Positions 1 to 8,970 of a stretch of DNA of 64,000 nt are shown here, piece by piece. The stretch covers positions 124,001-188,000 of the forward strand of contig NZ_JASZYT010000006.1 in assembly GCF_030316765.1 (NCBI RefSeq). The letters are read 5' to 3'. Below the pieces are notes generated by a model that saw only the letters and a program-made list of their open reading frames with translations, was not told the origin of the DNA and made no database searches. Position 1 is the stretch's first letter, and every line of letters starts with the position of its first letter. A program made the position numbers and the translations under genes. This DNA comes from Variovorax saccharolyticus (GTDB lineage: Bacteria > Pseudomonadota > Gammaproteobacteria > Burkholderiales > Burkholderiaceae_C).

Positions 1-615
1 GCCCGCCACGAAGGTGTCGGCGCCGGCGCTCGCCACGCGCGCGATGTTGTCGGCCTTGATGCCGCCGTCGACCTCGAGCCGGATGTCGCGGCCGGTCTCG
101 TCGATGCGCTTGCGCGCCAGCTCGATCTTGCGCAGCGCCGAGTCGATGAAGCTCTGGCCGCCGAAGCCGGGGTTCACGCTCATGATCAGGATCAGGTCGA
201 TGTCGTCGATCACCCAGTCGAGCGCCTCCAGGCCCAGGCCCGGGTTGAACACCAGCCCGGCCTTGCAGCCGGCGGCCTTGATCGCCTGGATGCTGCGATG
301 CATGTGCGGCGAGGCGTCCGGATGAAAGCTGATGTAGTCGGCGCCGGCCTGCGCGAAGGCCGCGGCCAGGGCATCGACCGGCTGGATCATGAGGTGGACG
401 TCGATCGGCACCGGCTGGCCGTCGGGCGTCTTCGCATGCGGCTTGAGCGCCTGGCAGACCATCGGGCCGAAGGTCAGGTTCGGCACGTAATGGTTGTCCA
501 TCACGTCGAAATGGATCCAGTCGGCGCCGGCGGCGATCACGTCGCGGACTTCGTCGCCGAGGCGGGCGAAGTCGGCCGAGAGGATGGAGGGGGCGATTCT
601 GAAGGGGCTGCTCAT
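1..615 (-). CDS. rpe: ribulose-phosphate 3-epimerase, 3' end outside window
   Basis: Interconverts ribulose-5-phosphate and xylulose-5-phosphate in the pentose phosphate and Calvin pathways (family knowledge); cytosolic TIM barrel. The 205 codons present start at an ATG (MSSPFRIAPSILSADFARL) and carry the expected motifs in order: SILSADF, FDVMDNHYVPNLTFGP with metal-binding Asp, DVHLMI, SVNPGFGGQSFI, and LEVDGGI close to the window edge. The C-terminus, about 20-25 residues, lies beyond position 1. It is divergent from apaG with 69 bases between the two starts, so both promoters should lie there. In many Burkholderiales rpe and apaG are neighbours in this arrangement. Confidence 0.96.
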   Translation of the reverse strand, partial: MSSPFRIAPSILSADFARLGDEVRDVIAAGADWIHFDVMDNHYVPNLTFGPMVCQALKPHAKTPDGQPVPIDVHLMIQPVDALAAAFAQAGADYISFHPDASPHMHRSIQAIKAAGCKAGLVFNPGLGLEALDWVIDDIDLILIMSVNPGFGGQSFIDSALRKIELARKRIDETGRDIRLEVDGGIKADNIARVASAGADTFVAG

Positions 616-684
616 GGGTCCGGATTGTCGCAGCAGGGGCGGCAGCTTGCAGCGCCGCCGGAGCCTTCCGTTAGTATCCCTGCG

Positions 685-1080
685 ATGTCCACGCTACCGA
701 TCAGCGTCCAGGTCGAGCCCCGCTACCTGCCAGACCAGTCCTCGCCCGAGGACCGGGTCCACACCTTCGCCTATGCCGTCACGGTGACCAACCACGGCAA
801 GGTGGCGGCGCAGCTCATCGCGCGCCACTGGATCTTCGCCGACGCCTCCGGCCACACGCAGGAGGTCGATGGCCTCGGCGTGATCGGCCAGCAGCCCCTG
901 CTGGCGCCAGGGGAATCGTTCCGCTACACCAGCGGCTGCCGGCTGCAGGCGCCCAGCGGTACCATGCACGGCAGCTTCTTCTTCGTCACCGAGCGCGGCG
1001 AACGTTTCGACATTCCGATTCCCACGCTGGTCCTGGAAGCCGACGCGGGCGACATGCCCACCTCGCGCGTGCTGCACTGA
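685..1080 (+). CDS. apaG: Co2+/Mg2+ efflux protein ApaG
   Basis: Small single-domain protein of 131 residues, close to the usual 125 or so. ApaG proteins adopt a fibronectin-III-like fold and are linked to divalent cation resistance and diadenosine tetraphosphate metabolism; the biochemical role is unsettled. The sequence shows the family core: a beta-strand start with YAVTVTNHG, the block LIARHWIFADASG, and the glycine-rich VIGQQPLLAPGESFRYTSG followed by GTMHGSFFF. The ATG at 685 is chosen because the family homology begins right after it (MSTLPISVQVEPRYL); the frame is open further upstream, but that part overlaps rpe and looks like antisense noise. Confidence 0.95.
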   Translation: MSTLPISVQVEPRYLPDQSSPEDRVHTFAYAVTVTNHGKVAAQLIARHWIFADASGHTQEVDGLGVIGQQPLLAPGESFRYTSGCRLQAPSGTMHGSFFFVTERGERFDIPIPTLVLEADAGDMPTSRVLH

Positions 1081-1160
1081 GCACGCATTTCTCCCTCGAA
1101 CCATGAACGCTTCGCGCGCTCTGGATGTTCCGCGAGGCCGACGCCTCGCACGCTGAATCG

Positions 1161-2429
1161 ATGACGTCATTCCTTCCCAATGATCTGCTGGGCTTCTGGT
1201 CGGAGTGGGTGCGGCCCTCGGCCGGCCTGCCGACCGTGCTGTGGTCGCTGCTGCTGGCCACCGCGGCCGCGGCCGGCCACCTGGTGCAACGCTACATGGG
1301 CCTGCCCAAGGTGGTGGGCTATTCGATCGTCGGCACCGTCGTCGGCTTCGCCGGCTTCGAGGGCGCGATCTGGCCGCTGCAGGGCATCAGCCTGTTCCTG
1401 CTCGAGCTCGGCGTCGCCATCGTGCTGTTCGAGGCCGGCGGCCGCTTGCCGCTGCGCTGGTTCCGCCACAACCCGATGGTGCTGGTGCAGAGCCTGCTCG
1501 AGTCGACGCTCACCTACTTCGGCGTCTTCTGGACCCTGCACTGGCTCGGCATCCCCGATCCGGTCGCGAACCCGATCGCGCTGATGGCGATCGTCGCCTC
1601 GCCGGCGGTGCTGAGCCGGGTCGTGATGGACACCCGCGCCTCCGGCCCGGTGACCGAGCGCGCCATGACGCTCGCCACCCTCAACACCTTCTACGCGCTG
1701 GCGCTGGGCTATGCACAGGCCGGATTGATCGAGCATGCGCCCACCGGGCTGCTCGAGAAGCTCAACCCGGTCGGCGTGGTGCTGGGCCTCTCGTTCGTGG
1801 TCGGCGCGCTGATGGCGCTGTCGCTGCGCTCGGCGCTGCGCGTCATGAGCCCGACCAGCGAGAACACCTCGATCCTGCTGCTGGCGATCATCGCCGCCGG
1901 GGCCGCGCTGGCCGCGCACTTCGGCGGCTCGGCGCCGCTCGCGGCCCTGATCGGCGGCGTGTTGCTGAAGGCGCTCAACCCGAAGCCCTGGGCCTGGCCC
2001 CGGCAGCTCGGCACCGCGGCCTCGCTGCTCACGATGCTGATGTTCGTGCTGGTCTCGATCGTCGCCGCCCAGGCCGACTGGAGCCTGCCGGTGGCCAGCG
2101 TGGTGCTGAGCGTGATCGGCGTGCGCGCGGTCGCCAAGATCGCCGGCGTCGCGATCGCCAACCCGGGCAGCGGCGCGAGCTGGAAGCAGGCTTTCTGGGT
2201 CGGCTGCGCGATGTCGCCGCTGTCGTCGATCGCGATGCTGATCACCTCGGCCTTCGTCACCGCCTCGCCGCTCTTGGGCGCGATGATCACGCAGATCGCC
2301 CTGCCCGCGATCCTGCTGATGGAAGTGCTCGGCGCGGTGCTCGCCACGGTCGCGATCCATGCCGCCGGCGAGAGCTCCAAGCCCTGGACGCCGGAGGCCT
2401 TCGGCACCGTGGAGGATACGCAAAGATGA
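1161..2429 (+). CDS. Kef/CPA2-type cation:proton antiporter
   Basis: Inner-membrane monovalent cation/H+ antiporter of the CPA2 (Kef-like) group. The 422-residue protein is almost wholly hydrophobic, with about 12 membrane segments. The early helices contain the typical run VVGYSIVGTVVGFAGFEG and LFLLELGVAIVLFEAGGRL, and a central SPAVLSRVVMDT segment matches the ion-binding region of the family. No C-terminal TrkA/RCK domain follows, so it is the membrane part only. The start is uncertain: ATG 1161 (MTSFLPND) gives a natural N-terminus, while ATG 1125 adds 12 residues; neither has a clear ribosome site. Its stop overlaps the next start in ATGA, which suggests translational coupling. Confidence 0.88.
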   Translation: MTSFLPNDLLGFWSEWVRPSAGLPTVLWSLLLATAAAAGHLVQRYMGLPKVVGYSIVGTVVGFAGFEGAIWPLQGISLFLLELGVAIVLFEAGGRLPLRWFRHNPMVLVQSLLESTLTYFGVFWTLHWLGIPDPVANPIALMAIVASPAVLSRVVMDTRASGPVTERAMTLATLNTFYALALGYAQAGLIEHAPTGLLEKLNPVGVVLGLSFVVGALMALSLRSALRVMSPTSENTSILLLAIIAAGAALAAHFGGSAPLAALIGGVLLKALNPKPWAWPRQLGTAASLLTMLMFVLVSIVAAQADWSLPVASVVLSVIGVRAVAKIAGVAIANPGSGASWKQAFWVGCAMSPLSSIAMLITSAFVTASPLLGAMITQIALPAILLMEVLGAVLATVAIHAAGESSKPWTPEAFGTVEDTQR

Positions 2430-3613
2430 GCCATCGCACGATCGATCCCGCCACCGGCGCGCCGGCCAACACCCCTGCCAGCCGGGTGGTGCCGCTCGAG
2501 CCCTTCAACAAGTCGGTGGCGCTGTCGCTCGGCGTCGAGCTGGAGCTGCAGCTGGTCAACACCCACGACTACGACCTCGCGCCCTATGCCGAGGACATGC
2601 TGCGCCTGATGGCGCAGACCCCGCTGCCCGGCAGCGTGGTGCCCGAGATGACCTCGAGCATGATCGAGATCTCGACCGACGTCTGCCATTCGGCACTCGA
2701 CGTGATCGCGCAGCTGACGCCGATCCGCGACGCGCTCGTCCGGAACGCCGACAAGCTCAACATCGCGGTGGTCGGCGGCGGCACCCACGCCTTCCAGCAG
2801 TGGCACGAGCGGCGCATCTACGACAAGCCGCGCTTCCGCGAGCTGTCCGAGCTGTACGGCTACCTGTCCAAGCAGTTCACGATCTTCGGCCAGCACGTGC
2901 ACATCGGCTGCCCCGACGCCGATGCGGCGCTCCTGATGCTGCACCGCATGTCGCGCTACATCCCGCACTTCATCGCGCTGTCGGCGTCGTCGCCCTTCGT
3001 GCAGGGGCAGGACACGCAGTTCGATTCGGCCCGGCTCAACTCGGTGTTCGCCTTCCCGCTGTCGGGGCGCGCACCGTTCACGCTGAGCTGGAAGGAGTTC
3101 GAGAACTACTTCATGCGCATGACCCGCACCGGCGTGGTCCGCAGCATGAAGGACTTCTACTGGGACATCCGGCCCAAGCCCGAGTTCGGGACCATCGAGA
3201 TCCGCGTCTTCGACACGCCGCTGACGGTCGAGCGGGCCGCCGCGCTGGCCGGCTACGTGCAGTCGCTGGCAGCCTGGTTCCTGCAGGAGCAGCCTTTCAC
3301 GCCGACCGAGGACGACTACCTGGTCTACACCTACAACCGCTTCCAGGCCTGCCGCTTCGGGCTCGATGCGCTGTACGTGGACCCGGCCAGCGGCGAGCAC
3401 ATGCCGCTGCGCGACCACATCCTCATGACCATGACCCAGCTCGAATGGCACAGCGAGGCGCTCAACGCCACGCAGGCGCTCGGCGAGCTGCGCACCAGCG
3501 TCGAGGCGAACCGCAACGACGCCCGCTGGCTGCGCGAGAAGCAGGGCAAGGAGCGCCTGCTGGCCGAGGTGATCCGGCAGGCCGCGCTGCGCTTCCGAAG
3601 CGCGACGGTGTGA
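2426..3613 (+). CDS. YbdK-type carboxylate-amine ligase (GCS2 family)
   Basis: Member of glutamate-cysteine ligase family 2, the YbdK branch. These enzymes make gamma-glutamyl-type amide bonds with ATP; E. coli YbdK has weak glutamate-cysteine ligase activity, and the true substrate here is unknown. The 395 residues include the ATP-grasp-like signature LGVELELQLV near residue 30, the VVGGGTHAFQQWHE block, GQHVHIGCPD, and FGTIEIRVFDTPLT near the end of the catalytic core. The start ATG at 2426 overlaps the antiporter stop by 4 bases and has GGAGG about 10 bases upstream inside that gene, so the two genes are very probably cotranscribed. thiL follows after 7 bases. Confidence 0.9.
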   Translation: MSHRTIDPATGAPANTPASRVVPLEPFNKSVALSLGVELELQLVNTHDYDLAPYAEDMLRLMAQTPLPGSVVPEMTSSMIEISTDVCHSALDVIAQLTPIRDALVRNADKLNIAVVGGGTHAFQQWHERRIYDKPRFRELSELYGYLSKQFTIFGQHVHIGCPDADAALLMLHRMSRYIPHFIALSASSPFVQGQDTQFDSARLNSVFAFPLSGRAPFTLSWKEFENYFMRMTRTGVVRSMKDFYWDIRPKPEFGTIEIRVFDTPLTVERAAALAGYVQSLAAWFLQEQPFTPTEDDYLVYTYNRFQACRFGLDALYVDPASGEHMPLRDHILMTMTQLEWHSEALNATQALGELRTSVEANRNDARWLREKQGKERLLAEVIRQAALRFRSATV

Positions 3614-3620
3614 GCATGGC

Positions 3621-4589
3621 ATGAGCGGCACCGGCGAATTCGATCTCATCGCGCGCTACTTCACGCGTCCGGCGCAGCGCTCGCCGCTCGGCGTCGGCGA
3701 CGACTGCGCCCTGCTCGCGCCGGCGCCCGGCATGCAGCTGGCGGTGTCCTCCGACATGCTGGTCGAGGGGCGGCACTTCCTGTCGACGGTCGACCCCGAG
3801 CGGCTCGGCCACAAGGCGCTGGCGGTCAACCTCAGCGATCTCGCCGCCTGCGGTGCGAAGCCGCTGGCCTTCACGCTGGCGCTCTCGCTGCCGGCGGTCG
3901 ACGAGACCTGGCTGGCCGGCTTCTCGCGCGGCCTGTTCGCACTGGCCGACGTCCACGGCTGCGATCTGGTCGGCGGCGACACCACGCGCGGCCCGCTCAA
4001 TCTCTGCATCACGGTGTTCGGCGAAGTGCCTGCCGGCGCGGCGCTGCTGCGCTCGGGTGCGCGGGCCGGAGACGATGTCTGGGTCAGCGGCACGCTGGGC
4101 GATGCGCGGCTGGCGCTCGAAGTCTTTCGCGGCACGCTGGCGCTGCCGGCCGACTCGTTCGAGCTGGCGCGCGGCCGGATGGAGCGGCCCACGCCGCGGG
4201 TCGCGCTGGGCCTGGCGCTGCGCGGCATCGCGACGGCGGCGGTCGACATCAGCGACGGGCTGGTCGGCGACCTCGGCCACGTGCTGCGCGCCAGCGGCGT
4301 CGGCGCGCGACTCGATGCCGATGCCGCCGCGAAGCTGCTGGCGACCGGCGATGCGGCGGGGCTGGACACCGGGCTGCGGCGCGCCTGCACCCTGGCCGGC
4401 GGCGACGACTACGAGCTCGCGTTCACCGCGCCGGCATCGGCGCGTGCGGCCGTCGAGCAGGCGGGCCGCGCGAGCGCGACGCCGGTCGCACGCATCGGCG
4501 CCATCGAGGCCGAAGCGGGCCTGCGGCTGGTCGATGCCCAAGGCGCCGCCGTGGCGCAGGGCTTCGCGTCCTTCGACCACTTCGCCTGA
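3621..4589 (+). CDS. thiL: thiamine-monophosphate kinase
   Basis: Phosphorylates thiamine monophosphate to thiamine diphosphate, the last step of cofactor synthesis, in the cytosol. The 322 residues match the usual length. Visible motifs: an N-terminal GEFDLIARYF, GVGDDCALL with the metal-binding Asp pair, DMLVEGRHF, the NLSDLAACGAKP block, LVGGDTTRGPL, and DISDGLVGDLGH in the second half. It is the last gene of a plus-strand run that starts with the antiporter. In many bacteria thiL adjoins pgpA; here pgpA lies about 5 kb away behind two-component and efflux genes, so that pair has been separated. Confidence 0.96.
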   Translation: MSGTGEFDLIARYFTRPAQRSPLGVGDDCALLAPAPGMQLAVSSDMLVEGRHFLSTVDPERLGHKALAVNLSDLAACGAKPLAFTLALSLPAVDETWLAGFSRGLFALADVHGCDLVGGDTTRGPLNLCITVFGEVPAGAALLRSGARAGDDVWVSGTLGDARLALEVFRGTLALPADSFELARGRMERPTPRVALGLALRGIATAAVDISDGLVGDLGHVLRASGVGARLDADAAAKLLATGDAAGLDTGLRRACTLAGGDDYELAFTAPASARAAVEQAGRASATPVARIGAIEAEAGLRLVDAQGAAVAQGFASFDHFA

Positions 4590-4604
4590 GCGGGTTCAGG
4601 GGGA

Positions 4605-6422
4605 TCAGGCCCGGCGCCTGTTCTCCACCGGCACCGCCTCCAGCACCGCAAAAGCCGAATCGATCTCCAGGTCGTTCAAGACGCAGGTCAGGCCCCGATA
4701 CAGCTCGTTCGGCGACACCGGCTTGTGCAGCAGCGGCACGCCGCTGGCACGGGCTTCGCGCAGCCGCTGGGGCGCGGTGTCGCCGGTGATCAGCAGCGCC
4801 GGCAACCGGGCGCCGAACTCGGCGCGCAGTGCCGCGATCGCCTCGGCGCCGGTGCGCAGTTCGCGCAGCCGGTAGTCGCTGATGACCAGGCCCGGCGGAT
4901 GGGCGCGGGCCAGCGCCTGGGCCTCCTCGATCGAATCGGCGACGTCGCATTCGCAGCCCCAGGCGGTCAGCAGCTGCTGCATGCCGGCGCGCACCGCTTC
5001 GTCGTCGTCGATCACCAGCACCCGCACGTCGAACACGCGCGCATGCCCGGCCGCCGCCTCCAGGCCGCCGCTGGCCACGCCCGCCTGCGCCATCGGCAGC
5101 GCCAGCCTGAAGACGCTGCCGCGCCCGGGCTCCGACACCAGCGACAGCGGATGGCCCAGCGCGCGCGCCAGGCCCTGCGCGATCGCCAGGCCCAGCCCCA
5201 GTCCCTTGCGCCGGTCGCGCTCGGCGTTGCCGAGCTGATGGAACTCCCGAAAGATCTCGCTGTGCTGCGTCGGCGCGATGCCGATGCCGGTGTCCCAGAC
5301 CTCCAGCAGCAGCTCGCGGCCGCGCGCGCGGCAGGCCACCAGCACGCCGCCGCTGTCGGTGTAGCGGATCGCGTTCGACACCAGGTTGCGCAGGATCAGC
5401 GCCACCAGCGCCGGGTCGGAGCGCACCGCCCCATGGGTTTCGCGCGAGCGGTAGACGATCCCCTTGGCATCGGCCTGGGGCGCGAGCTCGTTCTCGATCC
5501 GGTTCAGCAGCGGCTGCAGCTGGAAGTCCTGCAGCTGCGGCTCGACCACGCCGGCCTCGATGCGCGAGAAGTCGAGCAGCGTGTCGAGCATCTCGGCCGA
5601 GGCCTGCCAGGTGGAGCGGGCATTGGCCAGGGCGTCGTACTGCGAGGCCGACAGCTTGCTGCGGGCCAGCACCTCGAGGAACAGGCCCTGCGCATGGATC
5701 GGCTGGCGCAGGTCGTGGCTGGCGGCGGCGAGGAACTTGGACTTGGCCAGGTTGGCCTGGTCGGCCTTGAGCTGCGCCGCCTGCGCATGGCCGGTCTCGA
5801 CGCGCAGACGCTCGATCAGCTCGAGGTTCTCGAAGCGCAGGTCGATCGCCGCGCGCGCGGCCCGGGCGCTGTTGCGCGCCTGGCCGAGCAAGGTGGCGAT
5901 GTACAGGAGCCCGGCCACGCCGAGCGCGTTGTAGGCCGGGTCGCCCAGCAGCACCAGCTTGGCCGCCACCACCGCCAGCTCGACCGCGCCGAAGACCACG
6001 AACACCGGCAGCACCGGCGACAGCGAGGACATCGAGCTGCCGGCCACGCCCGCCAGCACCGCGATCACGAGGATGCTGCCGGCGACCGAGGCGCCGCCGA
6101 GCGCGACCCAGGCCAGCGCCCCCCAGACGGCCGCATCGATGGCATTGAGGACGATCTGCCGCCACACCAGCCGCGGCGCGCGCTCGAACGAGATCCCGGA
6201 GGCCAGCGTGCGGCGCGCATCGCGGGCGCAATACAGCTTCATCAGGATCACGCTGCCGGCCCAGAGCCGCAGCGCCAGCGCATTGCTGTCGTTGGCGAGC
6301 ACCCAGACCAGCAGCAGCGCGACGCCGATCGTCGGGCCCACCGAGCTGCCGACGTTGCCGAGCTGCAGCCGCAGCTGCTCGACCAGCGTGCGCCCATCGG
6401 CCAGGCGCAGGAGCTTGTGCAT
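4605..6422 (-). CDS. hybrid histidine kinase with C-terminal receiver domain
   Basis: Membrane-bound sensor kinase, 605 residues. Order of parts: about six hydrophobic segments between residues 28 and 182 with no recognisable periplasmic sensor; a coiled linker; the H-box SHDLRQP with His at about 236; the HATPase domain with the N-box around Asn 350 (NLVSNAIRYT), DTGIGI at 378 and the G-rich KGLGLGLAIA; then a receiver domain from about 466 with acidic pocket IDDDE, phosphoacceptor Asp near 516 (SDYRLR) and Lys near 567 (HKPVS). The start overlaps the stop of the response-regulator gene (TGATG), so they form one operon with the regulator first. The stimulus is not evident from sequence. Confidence 0.93.
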   Translation of the reverse strand: MHKLLRLADGRTLVEQLRLQLGNVGSSVGPTIGVALLLVWVLANDSNALALRLWAGSVILMKLYCARDARRTLASGISFERAPRLVWRQIVLNAIDAAVWGALAWVALGGASVAGSILVIAVLAGVAGSSMSSLSPVLPVFVVFGAVELAVVAAKLVLLGDPAYNALGVAGLLYIATLLGQARNSARAARAAIDLRFENLELIERLRVETGHAQAAQLKADQANLAKSKFLAAASHDLRQPIHAQGLFLEVLARSKLSASQYDALANARSTWQASAEMLDTLLDFSRIEAGVVEPQLQDFQLQPLLNRIENELAPQADAKGIVYRSRETHGAVRSDPALVALILRNLVSNAIRYTDSGGVLVACRARGRELLLEVWDTGIGIAPTQHSEIFREFHQLGNAERDRRKGLGLGLAIAQGLARALGHPLSLVSEPGRGSVFRLALPMAQAGVASGGLEAAAGHARVFDVRVLVIDDDEAVRAGMQQLLTAWGCECDVADSIEEAQALARAHPPGLVISDYRLRELRTGAEAIAALRAEFGARLPALLITGDTAPQRLREARASGVPLLHKPVSPNELYRGLTCVLNDLEIDSAFAVLEAVPVENRRRA

Positions 6423-7036
6423 CAGGCGACCAGCCCCCTGCGGCGCGCCGCGAAGCCGGCCTCCGAGCGGCTGGACACCTGGAGCGCCGCCAGCACCGCC
6501 TGCACGTGGCCCCGCACCGTGTTCTCCGACAGCCCCAGGCGGCGGCCGATGACCTTGTTGGGCAGCCCCTGGCACAGCAGGTCCAGCACCTCGAACTGGC
6601 GCGGCGTCAGCAGCTGGGGGGCCGCGACACCCTCGGCGTCCGGTGCCTGGCCGGCAGGGCTGGCGGGCTCGCCACGGCGCAGCCGCTCGATCAGGGCCAG
6701 GATGTTGTCGGCGCTGTCCGCCTTCGAGACGAAGGCCGCGGCGCCGCGCTCCAGCGCCATGCGCACGTTGTGCGGCGTGGCGTCGGACGACAGGATGACC
6801 ACCACCGCATCGGGCCACTTGCGCCTGACCAGCGCGATGCCCTCGAGGCCGTTGAGCCCGTGGAGCTGGATGTCGAGCAGCACCAGCGCGGGCGAATCCA
6901 TGCCGGCGCGCAGGCCTTCCTCGAGCGAACCCGCCTCCGCCACCTCGAGCTCGGGAATGCCCGAGGCGAGCACCATGCGCAGGCCGCAGCGGAACAGCAC
7001 ATGGTCGTCGATGAGGAGAATTCGGGCCGGCAACAT
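6422..7036 (-). CDS. NarL/LuxR-type response regulator
   Basis: DNA-binding partner of the adjacent hybrid kinase. The 204-residue protein has an N-terminal receiver domain with acidic residues Asp10/Asp11, phosphoacceptor Asp55 (VLLDIQLHG) and Lys105 (VSKAD), then a GerE/LuxR helix-turn-helix at about 138-182 (LTPRQFEVLDLLCQG, then ENTVRGHV as recognition helix). ATG 7036 (MLPARILLIDDH) is preferred over an in-frame TTG at 7072 because receiver domains start just before the LLIDDH strand. It is divergent from a small gene at 7158; the 121 bases between hold both promoters. Targets are unknown. Confidence 0.93.
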   Translation of the reverse strand: MLPARILLIDDHVLFRCGLRMVLASGIPELEVAEAGSLEEGLRAGMDSPALVLLDIQLHGLNGLEGIALVRRKWPDAVVVILSSDATPHNVRMALERGAAAFVSKADSADNILALIERLRRGEPASPAGQAPDAEGVAAPQLLTPRQFEVLDLLCQGLPNKVIGRRLGLSENTVRGHVQAVLAALQVSSRSEAGFAARRRGLVA

Positions 7037-7157
7037 ATGGCAACAATTCTGCGCGAAGTCGGACCGGTCCAAATGGACTATTTACCCCACCCGGGCTTGG
7101 CGCGACCATGCAGGGATTCAAGCTGTTTCTTGACGATCCACCGACCCTGTCCGCCGA

Positions 7158-7427
7158 ATGAAGCCCCTGATCGACATCCAACGCGTCGGACCGAACGCGT
7201 ACTGCCACCGCATCAGCGCCCAGGGCGGCTCGGTGCAGGAGGAAAGCCGCAGCTTCGCCGCGCTGGACCATTGCCTGCGCGATGCGGGCGAGTCGCTGGG
7301 CCGCTATTTCGCCCAGGTGGAACTCAAGTTCGACGGCCTGTTCCTGGGCGCCTGCGCGGTCGATGCGCTGCGCAACACGCCCCAGGCCGTGGCCCGCCGC
7401 ATCAGCCAGCATTTCCAGCCGGCCTGA
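7158..7427 (+). CDS. small hypothetical protein, 89 aa
   Basis: I do not recognise a family. It is a soluble-looking, mixed alpha/beta protein with no signal peptide or membrane segment. It contains two cysteines (in NAYCHRI and DHCLRD, with a third in GACAVD) and ends in an amphipathic helix (RNTPQAVARRISQHF). Codon use and GC-rich third positions fit a real gene. It starts divergently from the response regulator and lies just before the convergent end of an MFS gene, with 21 bases between stops. A possible -35 TTGACG lies about 28 bases before the ATG, without a convincing -10. Confidence 0.65.
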   Translation: MKPLIDIQRVGPNAYCHRISAQGGSVQEESRSFAALDHCLRDAGESLGRYFAQVELKFDGLFLGACAVDALRNTPQAVARRISQHFQPA

Positions 7428-7448
7428 GCCTTCGACGGCCCGCGCGGC

Positions 7449-8882
7449 TCAGCGCCGCGCCGCAACGTAGCGCCGGGCCAGCACGGCCGCCAGCGCCGGC
7501 GCCAGCGCAAAGCTGCCGAACAGCCAGGTCGCCGCCGACTCGGCGCCGGCCAGTCCGCCAGGCTCGGTCAAGCCCGCCGCATTCGCCACCAGGCCCGCGA
7601 CAGCAGCACCGATCGCCATGCCGTAGAGCTGCACGGTCGTGATCGAGGCCGAGGCCAGATTCTCTTCACCGGCCGGCGCCAGCGTCAGCACCCGGGTCAG
7701 CAGATGCGGCCAGCCCATGCCGACGCCGAAGCCCGTGCAGGCCAGCGCGAGGCCGATCCCGAGCGTCTGCATGGCCGGCGTGAAACGCAGCACCGGCACC
7801 AGCAGCAGCAGTCCGATCAGGCCGGCCATGCTGATCACCGGCCCCAGCCGCAGCATGCGATCGGCGCCCGGCCCGGTGCGGCCTGCTGACAGCAGCGACG
7901 CGATGCTCCAGCCGCCGGCCATCGCGGCCGTGAGGTAGCCGGCAGCCAAGGGCGAGTGGCCGTGCAGCGTCTGCAGGAAATAGGGCACGAAGATTTCCGT
8001 GTCGGTGCCGATCAGCAGCAGCGCCACGCTGGCATAGATCGCACCGAAGGCGGTGAAGGGTGCACAGGCGCCGGTGGGCAGCAGGCGGACGGCGGCCCGG
8101 CGGTCGATCCGGGCCAGCAGCAGGCCCAGTGCGAGGCCGAAGACCACCATGCCGAGCTGCGCCGCCAGCGTGTCGAACAGGCTCGCGGTCGCCACGCTGA
8201 GGGCCGAGGCGATCAGCAGCAGGATCTGGCCGATCGGCAGGGCCACGCGGGGCGCATCCTGTTCAGCGCGGCTCCGGGCCGGCAGCTGGACGCTGACGAT
8301 CAGCGCCTGCGCCAGGGCCACCGGGAGCAGCGTCCAGAAGGCGAAGCGCCAGTGTCCGAGCTGGGCGAAGACGCCGCCGACCGCCGGCCCGCACAGCGTG
8401 GCGACGCCCCACATGCCCGACACCAGCGCGACCGCGCGCGGCCACAGGCGGGCCTCGAACATCAGGCGGATCAGCGCATAGCCCAAGGCCGCCAGCACGC
8501 CGCCGCCGAGCCCTTGCACGGTGCGCCCGGCCAGCATCCAGCCCATGGCCGGCGCCGTCGCGCAGCCGATGCTGCCCAGCACGAAGACGCCCAGCGCCGC
8601 AAGGTAGGTGGGTCGCGGACCGAACTGCTGCAGCAGGCGCACCGACAGCGACGCGCCGAGGATCGAGGCCGCCACGAACAGCGTCGTGTTCCACGCATAC
8701 CAGGCAACGCCGCCGATGTCCTGCACCACGGAAGGCAGCACCGTGGTGACGATGTGCACGTTGATCGCGTGCAGCGCCACGCCCCCGGTCACCGCGATGG
8801 CCCGCCAGGCGTTGCGCCCCGAGAAGAGTTCGCCCCAGGAGGCGGGGCGAAGCGGGACGGCAGCGGAAGAAAGGGCGGTCAT
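7449..8882 (-). CDS. MFS transporter, drug:H+ antiporter type
   Basis: Inner-membrane major facilitator exporter of 477 residues with about 14 hydrophobic segments, like DHA2 drug pumps. The first helix region (ITV-like GGVALHAINVHIVTTVLPSVVQDIGG) and the motif-C-like GLGGGVLAALGYALI and CGPAVGGVFAQLGHWRFAFW stretches fit this group. ATG 8882 (MTALSSAAVPLRP) is chosen over an upstream in-frame start that would place promoter-like AT-rich DNA inside the gene. It is divergent from a SufR-like cysteine-containing repressor that starts 88 bases away, and is a likely target of it. The substrate cannot be told from sequence. Confidence 0.88.
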   Translation of the reverse strand: MTALSSAAVPLRPASWGELFSGRNAWRAIAVTGGVALHAINVHIVTTVLPSVVQDIGGVAWYAWNTTLFVAASILGASLSVRLLQQFGPRPTYLAALGVFVLGSIGCATAPAMGWMLAGRTVQGLGGGVLAALGYALIRLMFEARLWPRAVALVSGMWGVATLCGPAVGGVFAQLGHWRFAFWTLLPVALAQALIVSVQLPARSRAEQDAPRVALPIGQILLLIASALSVATASLFDTLAAQLGMVVFGLALGLLLARIDRRAAVRLLPTGACAPFTAFGAIYASVALLLIGTDTEIFVPYFLQTLHGHSPLAAGYLTAAMAGGWSIASLLSAGRTGPGADRMLRLGPVISMAGLIGLLLLVPVLRFTPAMQTLGIGLALACTGFGVGMGWPHLLTRVLTLAPAGEENLASASITTVQLYGMAIGAAVAGLVANAAGLTEPGGLAGAESAATWLFGSFALAPALAAVLARRYVAARR

Positions 8883-8916
8883 CGGATGGGCTGGCTCCAG
8901 GCAGCAATTTATCAAA

Positions 8917-8956
8917 GCAATCGCTTGCATATTAACAGCGCAACGCAATTAGACAA
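8917..8956 (-). promoter_or_regulatory. promoter for the MFS gene with adjacent inverted repeat
   Basis: Read on the minus strand, TTGTCT (8956-8951) and TAATAT (8934-8929) are separated by 16 bases and resemble -35 and -10 elements, 4 of 6 matches each. Transcription would start about 40 bases before the MFS ATG. Just downstream, at 8917-8928, GCAATCGCTTGC is an inverted repeat (GCAA/TTGC), well placed as an operator for the divergent regulator. Assignment is by inspection only. Confidence 0.45.
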
Positions 8957-8970
8957 GTAAACTCTTGGAA

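Noticed and set aside
1125..1160. Longer N-terminus for the antiporter starting at ATG 1125
   Set aside because: The added residues look like non-coding translation and there is no ribosome site; the 1161 start gives a normal membrane-protein N-terminus. Noted as an alternative only.
7061..7070. GGACCGGTCC palindrome between the response regulator and the 89-aa gene
   Set aside because: A 10-bp GC-rich palindrome is expected by chance at this base composition, and no second copy or promoter match supports it.
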